The notes below the pieces were generated by a model. That model did not search any database. It was given only the letters and a program-made list of their open reading frames with translations, and was not told the DNA's origin. Positions 8,040 to 15,914 of a DNA stretch of 64,000 nt are shown one piece after another (the stretch's first letter is position 1; every line of letters starts with the position of its first letter). Location: the NCBI RefSeq assembly GCF_016863195.1, contig NZ_BOOK01000002.1:62001-126000 (forward strand), read 5' to 3'. The position numbers were made by a program, and so were the translations under genes. The stretch is from Paraplanobispora takensis (GTDB taxonomy: Bacteria; Actinomycetota; Actinomycetes; Streptosporangiales; Streptosporangiaceae).

Positions 8040-8097
8040 GGGGCCCGGCCGGTAGCGGCATCCCGCCTCCCGCGGGGGCCGCTACCGGCCGGGCCCC
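8040..8097. terminator. Bidirectional terminator, 20-bp stem
   Basis: Perfect 20-bp inverted repeat (8040-8059 with 8078-8097), 18-nt loop, between the convergent genes ending at 8038 and 8146. Confidence 0.85.
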
Positions 8098-8145
8098 GCG
8101 GCCGGGATCCCGGCTCGGACCCCGGCTCGGATCTCAGGCCAGGTC

Positions 8146-10767
8146 TCATACCAGGGAGAGGTGTTTTGCCCGGCGCACCGCCTCTCCGCGCCTGGTGACG
8201 GCGAGCTTGCGGTAGATGCTCTTCAGGTGTGTCTTGACGGTGTTGACCGACACGTACATCTGGGAGGCGATCTCCTCGGTGGTCATCATCTTCGACAGGT
8301 GCCGCAGGACGTCCAGCTCGCGCGCGCTCAACTGCCCGTAGACCGCGGACTCGGCGGAGGCCGGGACCGTACCGGGCTGGAAGCGCAGGAGCTCCAGGAG
8401 GCGCAGGTACGGCCGGACGAGGTCGGGGTCGTGCCGGAACAGGGGCTGCAGCCAGGCCCTCGACCGCACGAACGGCAGCAGCAGCTGGTCGCGGTCGCCC
8501 AGGCGCAGGGCGCGGTCGAGGGAGCGGCGGCCCCGGGAGGGGTCGGTGAACCGGTAGGAGAGGTAGGCGTCCAGCAGCCAGGCGTCCACGCGCACGTCGG
8601 CGGGGATCGCCCCGGGTTCGGCCAGCGCCTCGTGCACGATCTTCGCGGCCGTCACCATGTCCCCGGCGCCGATCCAGGCGCGTGCGAGGACCACCGCGGA
8701 CAGCGGGTCGCCCGGCTCCCCGACGCGCTCGGCGGCCTCGCGCGCCGCGGCGGGCTCTCCCATCAGCGTGTGGGCGTCGGCCTCGGCGAGCGTCAGCCGG
8801 CGCTCCAGCCACGCCGGCCCGCCGACGGTGCCGCGCACGGTCTCCAGCGCCCGCCGGGGGAGGCCCTCCACCAGGTCCACCTCCGCGGTGATCAGGGCGC
8901 TCATCCCTGACATCACGGCGTCGGGGAACTCCTCCAGGGCCACCCGCGCCCTGGCCAGCTCATGCCTGGCCCGCGGCAGCTCGACGTGCTGCAGGGCCAC
9001 CGCGGCGGAGGCGAGGTGCGCGGCGGCGACGCGGCGGCGGGCGGGCGCGGGGCACACCTCCGGGAGCTGCTCCGCCCGCGCGGCCAGCTCGGTGGCGCGG
9101 ACGAACCTGCTGCGCAGGCACTCGGTGAGCGCCAGATGCCCCAGGCAGTGCCGGCGCAGGAACTCCCCGTCGGTCTCCAGCGCGAACGTCAGGGCCGAGC
9201 CGAACGCGTCGGCGGCCTCGGCCGTACGCCCCTCCCCCAGCTCTATCCGGCCGCGGGAGGCCAGGACCAGGGCGCGGACCTCGGGATGGTCGTCGAGCGA
9301 TCGGGCCGGGAGCCGCCGCAGGAGGTTCTCGACCTCGGTGACGGCCCGGACCCGTTCCGCGTCGTCCGGGCCCGGGTCGGTCAGCCGGATCATGCCGGCG
9401 GCCAGGCGGGCGGGCAGGGCCCGCGCGGCGGGCAACCGCGCGATCAGCTCGGTCGCGGTGCGCAGAGCGCGGGCGCAGGAGGCGTCGTCGCCGCCCGCGC
9501 GGGCGACGGCGGCCGCGACGAGGCCCGGCTCGGCCTCCGTCCGCGTCACGTGGTCCGGCATCCCGCGCAGGGCGTCCACGAGCAGGCGGTCGGGCCGCAG
9601 CCCGAGCAGCCGGCCCACCGCCGTCCGGCCGATGACGAGCCGGGAGGCGTAAGCCCAGTCGTCGGCCCGTACGGCGTGCCGTACGGCGTCCAGGAGGAGG
9701 CCCTTGCGTGCGAACCAGGCCGCGGCGCGCAGGTTCAGCGATGCGACGTCGCCGGGCGCCTCGTGCCGCAGGATCAGGCGCAGCGCCTCGGCGAACATCG
9801 GGTGGTACCGGTACCAGCCGTGGTCGAGCTGGGTGGCGAACGGATTGTCCTGCACCACCTCGGCGAACGACCTCCCCACGTCCACCCCGCCGAGCTCGGC
9901 CGCCAGCTCCGAGTTGACCCGGTCGGGGACGCTCGTGACGAGCAGCAGGCGCCGCTGGTCATCGGGACGGGCGTCGAGCACCTCCTCGATCAGGTAGGCG
10001 ACGACGGATTTGTCGTCGCCGGCGAACTGGGCGACGAAGCCGTCCGGGTCCGGGTGGCCCTCCAGCGATATCGCGGCCAGGCGCAGGCCCGCCGCCCAGC
10101 CCTCGGTGCGCCGTACCAGTGCCCGCAGAGGCGCCGGTGCGAGCCGGACCCCGTGCTGGGCCAGCAGCGGCTCGGCCTCCCGCTCCGCGAAGGCCAGGTG
10201 TCCCACCCGCACCTCGGTGAGCTGCCCGGCCAGGCGGTAGCGGTGCAGCGGCAGGGCCGGGTCCCGCCGCGCGGTCACCACCAGCCGCAGCCACGGACGC
10301 GCGCTCTCCAGCAGGGAGGTCAGACCCCTGCTCACCTCCGAGTTGTGGGACATGTGCAGGTTGTCGAGTACGAGGATGACGGGCCTGCCGTGGGCGGAGA
10401 CGTCCAGGGCCAGCTCGCCGGGGGCCCTGCCCCAGTCCATCGCCTCCCAGGAGACGTTGATCCCCGCGTGGTAGAGAGCCATGGCCACCAGCGGCCAGAA
10501 GGTCTCGGGCTGCACGTCCTCCGGGTCCAGCGTGACCCAGGCGATCGGCCCGGGACTCCTGTCGGCGGTGGCCCAGGAGACCACGGCCGAGGTCTTGCCC
10601 GCCCCCGGCGGACCGGTGACGACGGTGAGCGAGCCTCCCGCCCCCCGGCGCAGGCGTTCCACGATCCGGGTCCGGCAGACCGTCCACGGCGGTTGCTCCG
10701 GAACGACGACCTTGGAGTTGACCACCATCGCGTCCCGCCGGTCTGATAGCGTCCTCGGAACCATCAC
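8146..10767 (-). CDS. LAL-type LuxR transcriptional regulator (second copy)
   Basis: 873 aa (an internal ATG at 10728, MVVNSKVVVPEQP, is an alternative start). Walker A is VTGPPGAGKTSAVVSW (~residue 50), Walker B ILVLDNLHMSHN (~130). A long helical repeat region follows, ending in a LuxR helix-turn-helix (LSARELDVLRHLSKMMTTEE... VSVNTVKTHLKSIYRKLAV). Same domain order as the protein at 5291-7585 but only distantly similar, so not a recent duplicate. Its upstream region holds several TCACCC dyads (10818-10885), suggesting autoregulation or cross-regulation with LAL1. Effector unknown. Confidence 0.9.
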   Translation of the reverse strand: MMVPRTLSDRRDAMVVNSKVVVPEQPPWTVCRTRIVERLRRGAGGSLTVVTGPPGAGKTSAVVSWATADRSPGPIAWVTLDPEDVQPETFWPLVAMALYHAGINVSWEAMDWGRAPGELALDVSAHGRPVILVLDNLHMSHNSEVSRGLTSLLESARPWLRLVVTARRDPALPLHRYRLAGQLTEVRVGHLAFAEREAEPLLAQHGVRLAPAPLRALVRRTEGWAAGLRLAAISLEGHPDPDGFVAQFAGDDKSVVAYLIEEVLDARPDDQRRLLLVTSVPDRVNSELAAELGGVDVGRSFAEVVQDNPFATQLDHGWYRYHPMFAEALRLILRHEAPGDVASLNLRAAAWFARKGLLLDAVRHAVRADDWAYASRLVIGRTAVGRLLGLRPDRLLVDALRGMPDHVTRTEAEPGLVAAAVARAGGDDASCARALRTATELIARLPAARALPARLAAGMIRLTDPGPDDAERVRAVTEVENLLRRLPARSLDDHPEVRALVLASRGRIELGEGRTAEAADAFGSALTFALETDGEFLRRHCLGHLALTECLRSRFVRATELAARAEQLPEVCPAPARRRVAAAHLASAAVALQHVELPRARHELARARVALEEFPDAVMSGMSALITAEVDLVEGLPRRALETVRGTVGGPAWLERRLTLAEADAHTLMGEPAAAREAAERVGEPGDPLSAVVLARAWIGAGDMVTAAKIVHEALAEPGAIPADVRVDAWLLDAYLSYRFTDPSRGRRSLDRALRLGDRDQLLLPFVRSRAWLQPLFRHDPDLVRPYLRLLELLRFQPGTVPASAESAVYGQLSARELDVLRHLSKMMTTEEIASQMYVSVNTVKTHLKSIYRKLAVTRRGEAVRRAKHLSLV

Positions 10768-10817
10768 CGACCCCTATCCTCGCCCAAGCGCCCTCGCCTC
10801 GACATTCCGTTCCGCGC

Positions 10818-10858
10818 GGGTGATGCGACATCACCCGCGGGCGATTTCACCCGGGTGA
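10818..10858. promoter_or_regulatory. Two further dyads of the same half-site with other spacings
   Basis: GGGTGATG-cga-CATCACCC (10818-10836, reversed orientation of the arms) and TCACCC-GGGTGA with no spacer (10847-10858), 51-91 bp upstream of LAL2. Same half-site as the 17-bp boxes but with different geometry. Confidence 0.5.
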
Positions 10859-10868
10859 GATCCCTCCC

Positions 10869-10885
10869 TCACCCGGAAGGTGTGA
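10869..10885. promoter_or_regulatory. 17-bp palindromic box 6 (one mismatch)
   Basis: TCACCC-ggaag-GTGTGA, one mismatch, 101 bp upstream of LAL2's start on the minus strand. Confidence 0.5.
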
Positions 10886-11094
10886 GCTCCGTCCAAGGTC
10901 ACGAGGACGGGGGCGGATGAGAGGCCGGTGGCGACGGGACAACGGACAGCGCCGTATCAATGGATAGGTGCTGTCCCGGGAGCACCTGGGACGCCTCGCG
11001 GCCGGGCCGGGGCCCCTCGCGGCGGCGGGCGGGGTCACCGGCGGGAGCCGGGGCGGCACACCCGGTCACCCCCGGAGCGGGGCGGCGCGCCCGG

Positions 11095-11111
11095 TCACCC
11101 GCGCGGGGTGA
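11095..11111. promoter_or_regulatory. 17-bp palindromic box 7 (perfect)
   Basis: TCACCC-gcgcg-GGGTGA, perfect, 125 bp before the GTG start chosen for the AI-2E family gene. Confidence 0.65.
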
Positions 11112-11236
11112 TACGCACGAGGGCCCGGCGAGAGGATCCTCGGAGCAGGGAGGGACCGGATCGTCGATCCCGCGGCGCACCATCCGGGAGTTTCGATGAG
11201 ACCGGCGACCACGGGGACGGCATCGGGGAAGGCCGC

Positions 11237-12364
11237 GTGATCGCCTCGCGGCCGGGGGCGCCGGCGCGGATGCGTGCGCTGGGGACGGCCGGCTGGCAGT
11301 TCACCGGGCTGGTGACGGCCTGCGCGATCGTCCTGTTCCTGATGTTCGTGCTGCGGTCGCTGCTCATGCCGCTCCTCGTGGCCGCCGCCCTCGCCGTCGT
11401 CTTCCTCCCCCTCGTCGACCGGATCGCGGCCGGGCGGATCCCGCGGTCGATCGTGGCGGTCCTGTGCTGCCTGGCCTTCATCGGGCTGGTCCTGCTGTGC
11501 GTCGTGGTCCTGGCCGTCAGCCTGTACGGCCAGGCCGGCGAGATCGGCACCGTGCTCGAGCGGGCCGTCGCCCATCTGCGGGAGGTCGCCGCCGGTCTGG
11601 GGCTCGACCAGGATCAGGTGACCTCCGTCAAGGAGGCCGTCGTCAAGACGGCGCCCGCGGTGGTGACCGGGCTGGTCTCCGGCCTGGCCGGCGGCGCGGC
11701 CGCCGTGATGGAGGTCGTCCTCGGCGTCGTCCTCGGCCTCTACATCATGTTCTTCCTGCTCAAGGACGCCGAGATCATGGAGTCCGCGGTGGTGCGGACG
11801 CTCCCGCTGCCCTCCGCCCTCGGCCACGAGGCGGCGGGCCGTTCGGCCGTGCTCGTCCGCCGCTATCTCCTGGGCGTCACCCTCATCGCCCTGGTGAACA
11901 CCGTGCTGGTGGCCGCCGGCGGGCTGATCCTGCAGCTCCCGGTCGTCGGGGCGATCGCCCTGGCGACCTTCATGGGGGCCTACATCCCCTATCTCGGCGC
12001 GTTCATCTCCGGCGCCTTCGCCGTGCTCATCGCCCTCGGCTCGGGCGGCACCGGCACCGCGCTGTGGATGCTGCTCATCGTGATCCTGGCGAACGGCAGC
12101 CTGCAGAACATGATCGCGCCGTTCGTGTTCGGCTCGGCCCTGGAGATCCACCCGCTGATCGTCCTGCTCGTCACCGTGGCGGCGGGCATCGTCGCGGGGC
12201 TGGCCGGGGTGATCCTGGCCGTGCCGGTGACGGCCATGGCGATCGACCTGTTCCGCCTGCTCCGGCGGGGGCGGGAGGCCGCGGCGGACCCCGGCGCGGT
12301 GCGGGAGGCCGCACCGGGGTCCGGCGCGGGCGACGGCGTGGGAACCGGGACTCCTCAGACGTAA
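11237..12364 (+). CDS. AI-2E family transporter
   Basis: 375 aa from a GTG at 11237 preceded by GGGGAAGG; an internal ATG at 11270 is an alternative. Two N-terminal helices (GLVTACAIVLFLMFVLRSLL, LLVAAALAVVFLPLVDRIA), a pair (SIVAVLCCLAFIGLVLLCVVVLAVSL), a soluble helical stretch, then the typical C-terminal helix block with PVVGAIALATFMGAYIPYLGAFISG. The GAYIPYLGAF motif is diagnostic of this permease family, whose members export small molecules or act in ion transport. Probably a member of the box-controlled regulon. The C-terminus is a Gly/Ala/Pro-rich tail next to a 15-bp tandem repeat. Confidence 0.85.
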   Translation: MIASRPGAPARMRALGTAGWQFTGLVTACAIVLFLMFVLRSLLMPLLVAAALAVVFLPLVDRIAAGRIPRSIVAVLCCLAFIGLVLLCVVVLAVSLYGQAGEIGTVLERAVAHLREVAAGLGLDQDQVTSVKEAVVKTAPAVVTGLVSGLAGGAAAVMEVVLGVVLGLYIMFFLLKDAEIMESAVVRTLPLPSALGHEAAGRSAVLVRRYLLGVTLIALVNTVLVAAGGLILQLPVVGAIALATFMGAYIPYLGAFISGAFAVLIALGSGGTGTALWMLLIVILANGSLQNMIAPFVFGSALEIHPLIVLLVTVAAGIVAGLAGVILAVPVTAMAIDLFRLLRRGREAAADPGAVREAAPGSGAGDGVGTGTPQT

Positions 12365-12426
12365 CGACCTCGGACATGACGATCTCAGGCGTGGCGGCCT
12401 CGGACGTGGTGACCTCGGGCGTCCGG
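12352..12426. repeat. 15-bp degenerate tandem repeat, five copies
   Basis: Five consecutive 15-mers, 12352 to 12426, of the type ACCTCGGACGTGACG. They run across the stop of the AI-2E gene. In another frame the unit would read as a pentapeptide (SDVTT, SDMTI, SGVAA, SDVVT, SGVRD). Confidence 0.75.
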
Positions 12427-12464
12427 GACCCGTGTCCGCAACCACCGGCTACGGCGGAGGCCGG

Positions 12465-13343
12465 TCACGGCAGGGCGCCGGCCGCGGGGAGGGCGTCCAG
12501 GAAGGCCCGGACCTGGGGGCGGCGGTCGTCCCGCCGCCAGGCGATGGCCAGCTCGGCCGGCGCCAGCCCGCGCACCGGCCGGTACACCACACCCGGCCGC
12601 GTGTAGAGGGAGGCGTTGCCCTCGGCGATCAGCGCCACGCCGAGGCCGCTGGTGATCGCCTCGAAGGTCTCGTCCGCGGTGCCGGTCGTGGCCCCGATCA
12701 CCGGATCGTCGTCCCTGGCCTCCCGCGCCAGCCAGAAGTCCCGCAGCGGCCCGGCCTCCACCGGCAACGCGATGAACGGCTCGTCCCGCAGCTCGCCGAA
12801 GGACAGCTCCCGACTGCCTGCCAGCGGGTGGGACTCGGGCAGGGCGACGAGCCTGCGCTCGACGGACAGCACCCGGGCCCGCAGGCCGGGCGCCGCGGGC
12901 AGCCAGACGAAGGCCACGTCGGAGGTGCCGTCGGCCAGACCCCCGCTCGGGTCGGTCCAGCCGACCAGCCTCAGGGAGATCTCCCATCCCGGCATGGCCG
13001 CCCGGAACCTCCGCAGGGCGTCCTGCTGGATCCCCCTGCCGACGGCGGTCTGCATGCCGACGACCAGGGTCCCGCTGGGCGCGGCCGCCCGCGCGGCCTC
13101 GATCCCGGCGCTCCACCGCTCCAGCAGCTCGCGGGCGGAGGGCAGCAGCGCCCGCCCCTGATCGGTGAGCACCATCCCGCCGTGCACCCGGGTGAAGAGC
13201 GGGAAGCCGAGCTGCCGCTCCAGCGCCCCGAGCTGCTTGGAGAGCGCGGGCTGCGAGACGAACAGCCGCCGGGCGGCGCGCGTGACGTTGAGCTCCTCGG
13301 CCACGGCGACGAAGTACCGCAGCTCGCGCAGGTGCACATCCAT
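12465..13343 (-). CDS. LysR family transcriptional regulator
   Basis: 292 aa from ATG at 13343 (another ATG at 13349 lies inside a palindrome, so is less likely). Winged HTH at the N-terminus: MDVHLRELRYFVAVAEEL, VTRAARRLFVSQPALSKQL. The effector-binding half follows (GTLVVGMQTAVG, VAFVWLPAAPGL, EPFIALPVE). It is divergent from an aldo/keto reductase gene, with a palindrome between, so it probably controls that gene. Ligand unknown. Confidence 0.9.
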   Translation of the reverse strand: MDVHLRELRYFVAVAEELNVTRAARRLFVSQPALSKQLGALERQLGFPLFTRVHGGMVLTDQGRALLPSARELLERWSAGIEAARAAAPSGTLVVGMQTAVGRGIQQDALRRFRAAMPGWEISLRLVGWTDPSGGLADGTSDVAFVWLPAAPGLRARVLSVERRLVALPESHPLAGSRELSFGELRDEPFIALPVEAGPLRDFWLAREARDDDPVIGATTGTADETFEAITSGLGVALIAEGNASLYTRPGVVYRPVRGLAPAELAIAWRRDDRRPQVRAFLDALPAAGALP

Positions 13344-13356
13344 AACCATTGGTTAT
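13342..13356. promoter_or_regulatory. Palindromic LysR-type operator candidate
   Basis: ATAACC-att-GGTTAT (13342-13356), a perfect 6-bp dyad over the start of the lysR gene and 38 bp before the divergent aldo/keto reductase start. Fits an autoregulatory LysR site. Confidence 0.5.
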
Positions 13357-13393
13357 CGCAAGGGGTCTTGGACGGCAAGGCCGTACGGGTCAC

Positions 13394-14386
13394 ATGATCG
13401 AGGACATGAGGACACGCGAACTCGGGAACTTGAAGGTCCCTGCGATCGGATTCGGCGCCATGGTGCTCTCGCCGGGCATGTACGGCGACATCGACGACGA
13501 CCGCGCCGAACGGGCGATCAATGCGGCGCTCGACGCGGGCGCCGTCCACGTGGACACCAGCGACGCCTACGGCGCGGACGGGCACAACGAGCGCCTGGTC
13601 GGCCGGGCGGTCAAGGGGCGGCGGGAGGAGGTGGTCGTCGCGACGAAGTTCGGCCTGGCCGTACCGGAGGGGGAGGGCGCCAGGTCCTTCCCCGTCGGCT
13701 ACTCCTTCGGCGAGCTCAGGGTGAACGGCGAGGCGCGGCTGGTGCGCCGCTACGCGGAGCGGAGCCTGGCCAACCTGGGGATCGACGCGATCGACCTGTA
13801 CTACGCGCACTATCCGGACCCCGGCGTGCCGATCGAGGAGACCGTCGGGGCGATGGCCGCACTGGTGGACGACGGCCTGGTCAGGCATCTCGGGCTGTCC
13901 AACGTGACCGCGGAGCAACTGCGCCGGGCGCACGCGGTGCACCCGATCACGGCGGTGCAGAACGAGTGGTCGATGTGGCGGCCGGTCGACGCCGGGCTGC
14001 TGGCCGCGGCCCGCGAGCTGGGCGTGGGCGTCGTCGCCTGGAGCCCGCTGGGCAACGGGTTCCTCACCGGGTCCGTGCGGTCCCTGGGGGAGGGCGACTT
14101 CCGGCACAACGCGCCGCGCTTCTCCGCCGGGAACCTCTCGGCCAACAACGACCGCTACGCCCCGATCCGGGATCTGGCGGTCGACCTGGGGATCACCCCG
14201 GCCCAGCTCGCGCTGGCCTGGCTGCTCCACCAGGACGAGCACGTCGTGGCGATCCCCGGCAGCCGCACCCCCGCCCACATCCGGGAGAACGCGGCGGCGG
14301 CCGGCTTCGCCCTGCACGGCGACACCCTCGCCCGGATCGACCGCGCCCTCACCGGATTCGAGGTCTCCGGCGGGACGTTGTTGTGA
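13394..14386 (+). CDS. Aldo/keto reductase
   Basis: 330 aa from ATG at 13394 (ATG at 13406 also possible). NADPH-dependent (beta/alpha)8 oxidoreductase acting on aldehydes or ketones. Visible: RELGNLKVPAIGFGAMVLSPGMYG at the start, the active-site pattern HVDTSDAYG (Asp and Tyr), the Lys in EVVVATKFGL, the catalytic His in YYAHYPDP, and the C-terminal cofactor-binding VVAIPGSRTPAHIRENA. Members with YYAHRxDP near this site belong to the AKR13-like group. Divergent from a LysR gene that probably regulates it. Physiological substrate unknown. Confidence 0.9.
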   Translation: MIEDMRTRELGNLKVPAIGFGAMVLSPGMYGDIDDDRAERAINAALDAGAVHVDTSDAYGADGHNERLVGRAVKGRREEVVVATKFGLAVPEGEGARSFPVGYSFGELRVNGEARLVRRYAERSLANLGIDAIDLYYAHYPDPGVPIEETVGAMAALVDDGLVRHLGLSNVTAEQLRRAHAVHPITAVQNEWSMWRPVDAGLLAAARELGVGVVAWSPLGNGFLTGSVRSLGEGDFRHNAPRFSAGNLSANNDRYAPIRDLAVDLGITPAQLALAWLLHQDEHVVAIPGSRTPAHIRENAAAAGFALHGDTLARIDRALTGFEVSGGTLL

Positions 14387-14420
14387 GGGGTGCCGCTGTG
14401 AGGGGTGCCGCTGTGAGGGA
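14383..14420. repeat. 15-bp direct repeat, 2.5 copies
   Basis: GTGAGGGGTGCCGCT repeated at 14383-14397 and 14398-14412, with a partial third copy. It starts at the aldo/keto reductase stop codon; no function evident. Confidence 0.7.
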
Positions 14421-14505
14421 CGCGGCGGGAGGGGAAGGAAGGGGGCGACGGCGGGCGCTGACACGGCGGCCGTGACGGCAGTGCCGTGAAAGTGGGGAGA
14501 CCGCT

Positions 14506-15261
14506 GTGCCTCAGTGGCTGCAGGCGGGACTGTGGGGCCTCGTCGCCGGTGGGGCCCTGGTCCTCGGAGCCGGGATCGCCTGGCTGGTGAACGTGCCGGC
14601 CCGCGTGGTCGCCGGGATCATGGCCTTCGGCGCCGGAGTGCTGATCTCGGCGCTGGCGTTCGACCTGGTCGACGAGGCCGAGCGCACGGGAGGGCTGGGC
14701 CCGACGGCGATCGGCTTCCTGGCCGGGGCCGGGACGTACGTCGCGGCCGACATCGTGCTCGCCCGCCACGGCGCCCGGCACCGCAAGCGCTCCGGCGACC
14801 AGCAGGCGAGCGAGAGCGGCGTCGGAGGGAGCGGCCTGGCCATCGCCGTCGGCGCCCTGCTCGACGGGGTTCCCGAGTCGGTGGTGCTGGGCCTGTCGCT
14901 GCTGAACGGCGAGGGCGTCGGCGTCGCGTTCCTGGCCGCCGTCTTCATCTCCAACCTCCCGGAGGGGCTGTCCAGCGCCGCGGGCATGAAACGGGCCGGG
15001 CGCGGGGCCCGGTACGTCTTCGGCGTCTGGGGCGGGATCGCGCTGGCGAGCGCGCTGGCGGCCGTCGTCGGCTACGTCGCCCTCCGGGACGCCTCGCCGG
15101 TCACCGTCGCGGTCATCACCGCCGTCGCCGCCGGCGCCGTCCTCGCCATGATCGCCGACACGATGATCCCCGAGGCGTTCGAGCGCACCCACGCCTTCAC
15201 CGGGCTCATCACCTCCGTCGGGTTCCTGCTGGCCTTCGCCGTCGATCGTCTCAGCGGGTAG
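14506..15261 (+). CDS. ZIP family metal transporter
   Basis: 251 aa from GTG at 14506, with GGGGAGACC upstream. Eight short hydrophobic helices. The conserved ZIP helices are clear: AIAVGALLDGVPESVVLGLSL (the HxxPE-like DGVPES variant) and FISNLPEGLSSAAGMKRAG. A charged cytoplasmic loop (RHGARHRKRSGDQQ) lies before them. ZIP proteins move divalent metals such as zinc into the cytoplasm. The Asp in place of His in the first metal motif (DGVPES) is common in the actinobacterial branch, whose specificity is uncertain. No obvious operon partner. Confidence 0.8.
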   Translation: MPQWLQAGLWGLVAGGALVLGAGIAWLVNVPARVVAGIMAFGAGVLISALAFDLVDEAERTGGLGPTAIGFLAGAGTYVAADIVLARHGARHRKRSGDQQASESGVGGSGLAIAVGALLDGVPESVVLGLSLLNGEGVGVAFLAAVFISNLPEGLSSAAGMKRAGRGARYVFGVWGGIALASALAAVVGYVALRDASPVTVAVITAVAAGAVLAMIADTMIPEAFERTHAFTGLITSVGFLLAFAVDRLSG

Positions 15262-15309
15262 GCGGCCGTCCGGCCGCGCCGGCAGCGGGGCGCCCCGGGG
15301 ACCGGCCGC

Positions 15310-15795
15310 TCAGCCGGGAGAGTTGAAGATCGCGGTGGGGTCGCCGGTGAACCAGACGTTCTCGATGCGCAGGCGGCGGATGACCCAGTGGTCGCCGTCG
15401 CGGACGAGACCGGCGTCGTAGAGGTTCTTCAGCAGGGCGTGCGTGCCGTGGTCGGCGGTCAGCAGGTGCTGCGCCTCGACCAGCGCGGTGAGCCGGGCGG
15501 TGTCGCCCTCGATCACGACGCGCGGGTTGGTGACCTGGTGGGTGGTGGCGACCCGTCCGGCGAACAGGTCCAGGATGGTGGAGACGATCGTCTCCCGCCC
15601 CGTCATCACCGGCGGTTCGGACCCCCACCTGGCGGCGGCGGGACGGAAGTCCAGCTCGGCGTCGGCGGCGAAGGCCGAGGCGAACAGGTGCCGGTCCCCG
15701 AGGTCCTGGCCGAGCCCGAAACGGTACAGCGCGTCGACGATCTCCGTACGGTCCCTGAGCTCCCGGGCGACGGTCTCGACGTCGATCCTGTGCAT
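15310..15795 (-). CDS. SnoaL-like / NTF2-fold protein
   Basis: 161 aa. It starts MHRIDVETVARELRDRTEIVDALYRFGLGQDLGD, then FASAFAADAELDF, VMTGRETIVSTILDLF, ATTHQVTNPRVVIEGDTARLTALVEAQHLL and DGDHWVIRRLRIENVWFTGD. This is the SnoaL_4 branch of the NTF2-like cone fold, seen in polyketide cyclases, dehydratases and ring-hydroxylating dioxygenase small subunits. Likely a small-molecule-modifying enzyme or a binding protein. Divergent from a LysR gene at 15915, which may regulate it. Confidence 0.8.
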   Translation of the reverse strand: MHRIDVETVARELRDRTEIVDALYRFGLGQDLGDRHLFASAFAADAELDFRPAAARWGSEPPVMTGRETIVSTILDLFAGRVATTHQVTNPRVVIEGDTARLTALVEAQHLLTADHGTHALLKNLYDAGLVRDGDHWVIRRLRIENVWFTGDPTAIFNSPG

Positions 15796-15914
15796 GATGA
15801 CTCCCGCGCATGTCAGATGGGTCTTCGAGTCCCTCCACCCTCGTCCCGGCCGCGTCCGTGATCAACGGGCGTCCGTGCAAGGATCGTGAAGCCTCGCTCA
15901 ACGATGGAGGTGGC

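Larger units (their letters stand above)
10768..11236. other. 469-bp divergent intergenic region rich in TCACCC/GGGTGA dyads
   Basis: This region separates LAL2 from the AI-2E permease gene and holds no convincing gene. It contains three types of dyad built from the same half-site, plus two boxes listed separately. A 14-codon reading frame at 11196-11240 overlaps the permease start, but there is no support for calling it a gene. Confidence 0.6.

Noticed and set aside
11196-11240. 14-codon reading frame overlapping the AI-2E start
   Set aside because: No supporting ribosome site or similarity; too short to call.
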